Part shown: positions 59,291 through 64,000 of the stretch, piece by piece
Numbering within the stretch: position 1 is the stretch's first letter
How the letters are laid out: every line of letters starts with the position of its first letter
Program-made: the position numbers and the translations under genes
Notes under the pieces: generated by a model
What the model saw: only the letters and a program-made list of their open reading frames with translations
The model's database searches: none
What the model was told of the DNA's origin: nothing
Source: Notospermus geniculatus
Lineage: Eukaryota > Nemertea > Pilidiophora > Heteronemertea > Lineidae
Length of the DNA stretch: 64,000 bases
Direction: 5' to 3'
Assembly (NCBI GenBank): GCA_002633025.1
Contig: NMRB01001003.1
Coordinates: 156,540-220,539, forward strand

Positions 59291-59830
59291 CCTTTACGTT
59301 TTTAATATCTCCCCGTGGTGCAGTACGTACCAAACCAGGACATGCTCTCACTGTTTTATCACGCAGAGACAGCTGGTGTAATAGAACACTTGCCATTATC
59401 ATTAGAAGGTTAAATCATCGCCTCCACCCCGAGAGGACCACAGATCATCCTGAAAACACTTAGATCCAATTCACACATTTGCTGTTGCTGCAGCTTCTTG
59501 CTTCATTGGTGATGGATTTTCTCAAACACCGAGAGATTACATCGTCATTTTCTTTATCCTTTACGTTTTTAATATCTCCCCGTGGTGCAGTACGTACCAA
59601 ACCAGGACATGCTCTCACTGTTTTATCACTCAGAGACAGCTGGTGTAATAGAACACTTGCCATTATCATTAGAAGGTTAAATCATCGCCTCCACCCCGAG
59701 AGGACCACAGATCATCCTGAAAACACTTAAATCCAATTCACACATTTGCTGTTGCTGCAGCTTCTTGCTTCATTGGTGATGGATTTTCTCAAACACCGAG
59801 AGATTACATGTACATCGTCATTTTCTTTGC
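59291..59830 (+). repeat. 268-bp tandem duplication
   Basis: Units 59,291-59,558 and 59,559-59,830 begin CCTTTACGTTTTTAATATCT. They are almost identical, apart from a 4-base TGTA insertion near 59,810 and a few substitutions. No N between them. The 83-codon and 91-codon frames that use the repeat show no motif. Confidence 0.9.
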
Positions 59831-60816
59831 TATTATTCCCATCAGTTTTCTACAATGGCAATCAACTGCTGAATAATGTTTTAGATTTGACGTCTTCGAC
59901 CTTTCTTTTTAGGACCAAAGGCAATGCCACTTGTAATTCCATCCGGTACATAAGACTCGCCAAGGGACATGGCGTTTCCGTTTTCGATCTGAGTAGAAAA
60001 TGCCAAGTCACAGAGGTTTGACGTGGGATATGGTATATGATGGTTGATAGGTCAGCACCTTAGTTTCGTGAGATTCATTCCTCTCACGTTCACCAAACGC
60101 CGCCACATATCGCTGATGAAAGAATGAACATGTTTAATGCTTGGGCAGTCTTATCAATAAACTTTGTTGTTACCTTCGGAGGCACGAACCTTCTGAAGTC
60201 ATCAACCACAATAAATAAACGTTATAGCAATAAATTTTGTAATCCGTTTATTAACTGGGGTAGATTCTATGAAAGCTCAGTCGATGACGCCGAATCCAAT
60301 ATCAGAAATGGTACGTTGAGGAAAATTGATACGGAATAAAACAGACGGGTGTGATTGGGCCACTTTCTCGAATATTGGAGAAAATCCAGCACAAACGTTA
60401 TCATTATGATCAACTGGTAGCAAATCAAGGCTCGTTGATTTAATAGCAAAGGAGGAAGGAAATCGCTTTCGTTTCATTCTAGACTCAATAGCACACGCAA
60501 GAAATGCCGAGAATGATACGGCATGCAACATGTGAGTTTTCTTCTTTGACAGCGGAAGTGTGTGTCTGGACAGACAGCGTGGAGCTTAAAGGGGCAAGGT
60601 ATTGGATCTCAAATGCGTTATTTGGCTGCCGACGTAGAGGGAGCCACCTAGCGGCATAAGACAAACTACAAAAATGCATTACAAAATGCACGTAGTAAAT
60701 CGGGTCAATTCGCCGACAACGTAGTTAGCCCCTGGGTTGGAGAGTGGCGCGGTGGCGGCGGCTGTCGAGAAAAAGTGGCAATACCGTGTTCCTTTAAAGT
60801 CTGTCCACATCACAAT
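59831..60816. other. Anonymous stretch, no gene seen
   Basis: Short frames only. Confidence 0.5.
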
Positions 60817-61060
60817 GGGATGGCAGAATGGCGCAGCGGAAACATCACAATGTTTCGGGTTCGACCTCAGGCAGGACCCGCTGTCATGTGACAGTGAGGA
60901 CAAGTCTCTTTGACAGCTCAGGGTTTCTCCTGGCGCTGCGGTTTCCTCCTCCTGTTCATATACATTGTCTTACTTGGCGCTCAGCACCACAATCATGAGT
61001 AAGGCTTTCAGTGTTCACGACACTGCCTCTGTGTGGATAGTATGGATGGATCCCTCCTGG
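60817..61060 (+). mobile_element. tRNA-headed SINE with Deu-like core
   Basis: The A-box word TGGCGCAGCGG (60,829-60,839) and B-box word GGTTCGACCTC (60,858-60,868) form a short tRNA-like head. About 50 bp later, GGGTTTCTCCTGGCGCTGCG followed by GTTTCCTCCTCC (60,921-60,952) closely follows the Deu-domain pattern of GGGTTTC-CTCC, then GGTG-CTCC, then GGTTTCCTCCCAC. The A-to-B spacing is shorter than in a working tRNA, so it is a decayed or derived head. The 3' tail is not clear; the end given is approximate. Confidence 0.55.
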
Positions 61061-62512
61061 CACTCTCATACCGAAAGACATCAACTCGGAACCTGTCCGT
61101 GACAAAACGCTCAAGGGCCGAGAAATCCACCGTCTTTATCCAATGAGAGGCTATAATGTCAGCCATTTGCTTATCTGCAAGTAGAACCTTGGGGATTCTC
61201 TAATAACCCACTGATGAGAGGCTGAAGGGTTGGGCCAGGGGCTAAGACCTTTATGTCTGTGATGGATTTCTGCTAAAATGAATGTTGATGGTTATGGCAC
61301 AGAGGTAGAGCACAGTTAAAGGGGAAGGGAATTCAGCAGCGCTGTAGCATTTGCAACAACATGCCGTCCTATTTTCAACCGCTGTAGCTTTACTATTGGT
61401 AAATACAGAGACTTTTTCAGGTGAAGAAATATTTCATCCAGCACCAAGTGCTGGAGGCTGTGGGACAGCTGGTGTGCATTGAAAGGTGAGAGAGACCTAC
61501 TGGGTGGAGCATGCCTAAGGCAAGCCAAACTAAGCTGCTTTGCTTTTGCTTGGTATTCAGCAGTGGTGAAGACCTGCTCTTGTCGCCCAAGCCAGGATAG
61601 GAACCAGCTTTGATTTCAATATATATAAATGCTTTACGTTATTACCTTTTACGACCTCCTGAACCACATTGCATATTTCATTCCTAATCGGCAATGACAT
61701 TTTAAGCGGATCCACCTCTATATTTTTTTCAATTAATTGGCTGTGAGGAAAGGTCGGGTTTGAAATCACTGGCGTGTCGGGTCGTCATCCTATCCTGGCG
61801 ATTCAATTAGCGAGTGAAGCTCTATCACGGGTCACACTTGGCAGGTTTCACGTGATGCGAAAAAAACATCATCTGTATTGGATTACCCAACGGGCAGAAA
61901 GGCCACGAAGAAACATTCGCCAGAACCACGTATACTTTCTGTTGGTTTAAATCAGTAGTTTTGCCCATGGTGCACTTTTGAAGCAACACAGCGTTCAGCG
62001 TAGTTGATAGATACGCCAGAATCTTACCTTGTTCAAGGTTCCGGAAGGTTTCCTGTCGGCGAATGGTGCCGCCATTTCTAAAGTGACCGTAGAACTAGGC
62101 GTCCTGGTTTTGTGCACGCAACTGCCAACTGTTGTTCGCCGAAAGAATCACAGAACTACCGAAGACAGTCTGACGGAGTCGCACCCCAAACATTACATCA
62201 TTAAAAAAGAAACACCAGCAACTGAGGCCACCCTCCACGGGTTATATGCTCATTAAACCAAAAAGGGCCATTGATTTAGTTCAGACATACTCGGGGACAT
62301 TCTGGTCCAATCTGAAGTTATTGATTAAGTTAAACATCGATGTTAGCAGAGGAAAGGAATCGGTTTCCTTTAAGTTTCCTGAAGCCGTCTTTGATCATTT
62401 CGTCTCTTCATCTTTCTTGGTCAACGGTAACTCTCGTATGTTACAAGTTCAATACCTATAAACACCGATATCAAGACGTTTCATCTTCCCACATAACACT
62501 TCTAGCGTGTTC
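61061..62512. other. Anonymous stretch, no gene seen
   Basis: CCAGGATAGGA at about 61,593 and TCCTATCCTGG at about 61,788 form a lone 11-bp inverted pair, which may be chance. Frames of 70 to 77 codons have no motif. Confidence 0.45.
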
Positions 62513-62858
62513 GATTAAGTGCACCGCGCTTGGGGAAACTCAGATATCGCGCATTGTGGAGCATGCGCAGTGAGGCCGAGTAAACGCGCCTGGTTAGAGT
62601 AAAGTGTCATGGCGTCTATGAAGGGCCAAGTAAACGAACGGTCTCGCGCCTGGCTCGAGTAAAGTGTCATGGCGCCAAAGCATTTCCTCTTTCTCCATTG
62701 GCTGAATCAGCTTCGCCGCCATCTTTTCCCGAAGTAACCGGCTCAGAAGGTCGCTCACTTGGGCCAGGCGCGAGTAAGCGCGAGTTGCGACGTCAGAGCT
62801 GACAAGAACGCTGTGGCGCGCACTCGGGGAAGCGCGGCGCTAGTAATCGGACACGCTA
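62513..62858. mobile_element. 346-bp GC-rich inverted-repeat element
   Basis: The left end, TAGCGTGTTCGATTAAGTGC then ACCGCGCTT, is inverted at the right end (AAGCGCGGCGCTAGTAATCG then GACACGCTA). TTC lies on both outer sides. Inside, GAGTAAAGTGTCATGGCG occurs twice 60 bp apart, and CTCGCGCCTGGC has its complement about 120 bp away. It also holds GCATGCGCAG, CCATTGGCTG and GCCGCCATCTTTT, words that alone would look like a minus-strand promoter. The element structure explains them better. Confidence 0.65.
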
Positions 62859-63013
62859 TTCATGTGTTTACTAAATTTACTGATGCATGATCAACACACT
62901 CTCCACGTGGCTGTAACCCTACGTCATACTGAATCACACCACGACACCACTCTGCCTAGCATACGTCGTCTCTAGAGTAACCGACCTAATCAGTAAAAAG
63001 AAAAAAGATTGTT
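62859..63013. other. Short anonymous spacer
   Basis: No feature recognised. Confidence 0.5.
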
Positions 63014-64000
63014 TTTTATGGAAATCTAACAGTAATCACAAAACCGGGAACGCTGGAAAGTAACTGGCCTCGTTAGCCTGCGATGGTTCTCAGATTCAGT
63101 GGCTGCTTGCTAGTTTGTCAAAGTTAATGAACCTACCAATGACGGCAATCCTATTTCATTCGGTTTTCTCCCGGAGACACCAACCATTGATCTCGGATTG
63201 GCATTTATTGCTGCCAATATCACAGACCGTCCTTACGTGTCATACAACAATTCTAGCGCTCAGACCAATTAGACCAGAGCTTCGGTAGATTTGCTGGTTA
63301 GACATGACCAGTAGAAGACATCTTCTCCCACGCCCACCAATCTCCATATTTCATGTTCTTTACATCAAAAAGAACTGATGGAGGGATGGAAACCATGTTC
63401 TATAGATGACCTAATTCCCTTTTTACGCTCCCCTTAACTAAGGAACAGTTTGGATCCCTTTCAGCAGACGAAGGTCCATGCAATCACTGACCGACTGATT
63501 TCTTGGTTGGCGTCTGCCTGAAGCGATATTTCTCAGGCCTTTGTTTAATCCGTCTTCTTTATCTTGTCTTTTCAGGTGAGTATGAATAAGGAACCGTGCA
63601 TTTTATGGAAATCTAACAGTAATCACAAAACCGGGAACGCTGGAAAGTAACTGGCCTCGTTAGCCTGCGATGGTTCTCAGATTCAGTCGCTGCTTGCTAG
63701 TTTGTCAAACTTAATGAACCTACCAATGACGGCAATCCTATTTCATTCTGTTTTCTCCCGGAGACACCAACCATTGATCTCGGATTGGCATTTATTGCTG
63801 CCAATATCACAGACCGTCCTTACGTGTCATACAACAATTCTAGCGCTCAGACCAATTACACCAGAGCTTCGGTAGATTTGCTGGTTAGACATGACCAGTA
63901 GAAGACATCTTCTCTCACGCCCACCAATCTCCATATTTCATGTTCTTTACATCAAAAAGAACTGATGGAGGGATGGAAAGCATGTTCTATAGATGGCCTA
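63014..64000 (+). repeat. 587-bp duplication, second copy cut by the window end
   Basis: Unit 1 is 63,014-63,600; unit 2 starts at 63,601 and is still matching at 64,000. They share TTTTATGGAAATCTAACAGT and differ at a few bases only. No N is present at the joint. No gene frame. Confidence 0.9.
63549..63582 (+). other. Candidate recursive (zero-length exon) splice site
   Basis: The tract CGTCTTCTTTATCTTGTCTT leads into TTCAG and directly into GTGAGT (junction 63,575/63,576). The arrangement is the same as at 11,571/11,572 and on the same strand. It lies near the 3' end of the first 587-bp unit; the second unit's equivalent lies beyond the window. Confidence 0.4.

Noticed and set aside
61593-61798. 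Lone 11-bp inverted pair CCAGGATAGGA/TCCTATCCTGG.
   Set aside because: A pair of this length within 200 bp is expected by chance a few times in a window this size, and the arms do not extend.
62513-62858. CpG-rich block with NRF1-, CCAAT- and YY1-like words, first read as a minus-strand promoter with a 42-residue frame.
   Set aside because: Inverted termini and internal repeats show that it is a transposable element.
1-64000. CRISPR arrays, bacterial operons, rRNA genes.
   Set aside because: No regularly spaced short repeats with unique spacers, no Shine-Dalgarno-linked gene series and no rRNA-like conserved blocks were seen.

Overview
This window looks like non-coding DNA from an animal nuclear genome. 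It has no bacterial-style gene packing and no open frame above what chance gives in AT-leaning sequence, apart from frames that run through tandem arrays. It is dense in short inverted-repeat (MITE-like) elements, tandem arrays, segmental duplications and single-N contig joins. A tRNA-headed SINE near 60.8 kb carries a block resembling the Deu SINE core domain, which is known mainly from deuterostomes. That hints at an echinoderm, hemichordate or cephalochordate, but this is an inference. I do not call any protein-coding gene with confidence.

Layout. 0-16 kb: a GC-rich fold-back element (0.68-1.04 kb), several MITE families (here called A to D, J, M, G, H), a palindromic hairpin element at 10 kb, two minisatellites (7.0 and 9.3 kb), a candidate recursive splice site at 11,571/11,572, and an element nested inside another at 15.3-16.0 kb. 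16-34 kb: mostly anonymous, with a promoter-like cluster (16.3 kb), a 0.99 kb duplication joined by one N (19.4-21.4 kb), a long-arm hairpin MITE (24.3 kb) and a 21-bp minisatellite present twice around one N (33.1-34.0 kb). 34-50 kb: a ~185-bp tandem duplication, MITEs of families A, B and C, a 340-bp element at 41.5 kb, a striking 393-bp palindrome of alternating CCATGG and CCTAGG cores at 42.7-43.1 kb, and assembly gaps. 50-57 kb: a ~3.4 kb direct duplication whose copies differ by MITE insertions, so the order of insertion can be read. 57-64 kb: a 268-bp tandem duplication, the Deu-like SINE, a GC-rich MITE at 62.5 kb, a 587-bp duplication cut by the window end, and a second candidate recursive splice site at 63,575/63,576.

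How it fits together. Two plus-strand sites in which a strong acceptor directly abuts a consensus donor suggest that the window may lie wholly or partly inside a long plus-strand intron that is removed in steps. The rest is mobile-element history. Four families (A to D) carry many TGACGTCA-like sites. The duplications fall into two classes: those joined by a single N, which are probably unmerged haplotypes, and those without an N, which are probably real duplications.
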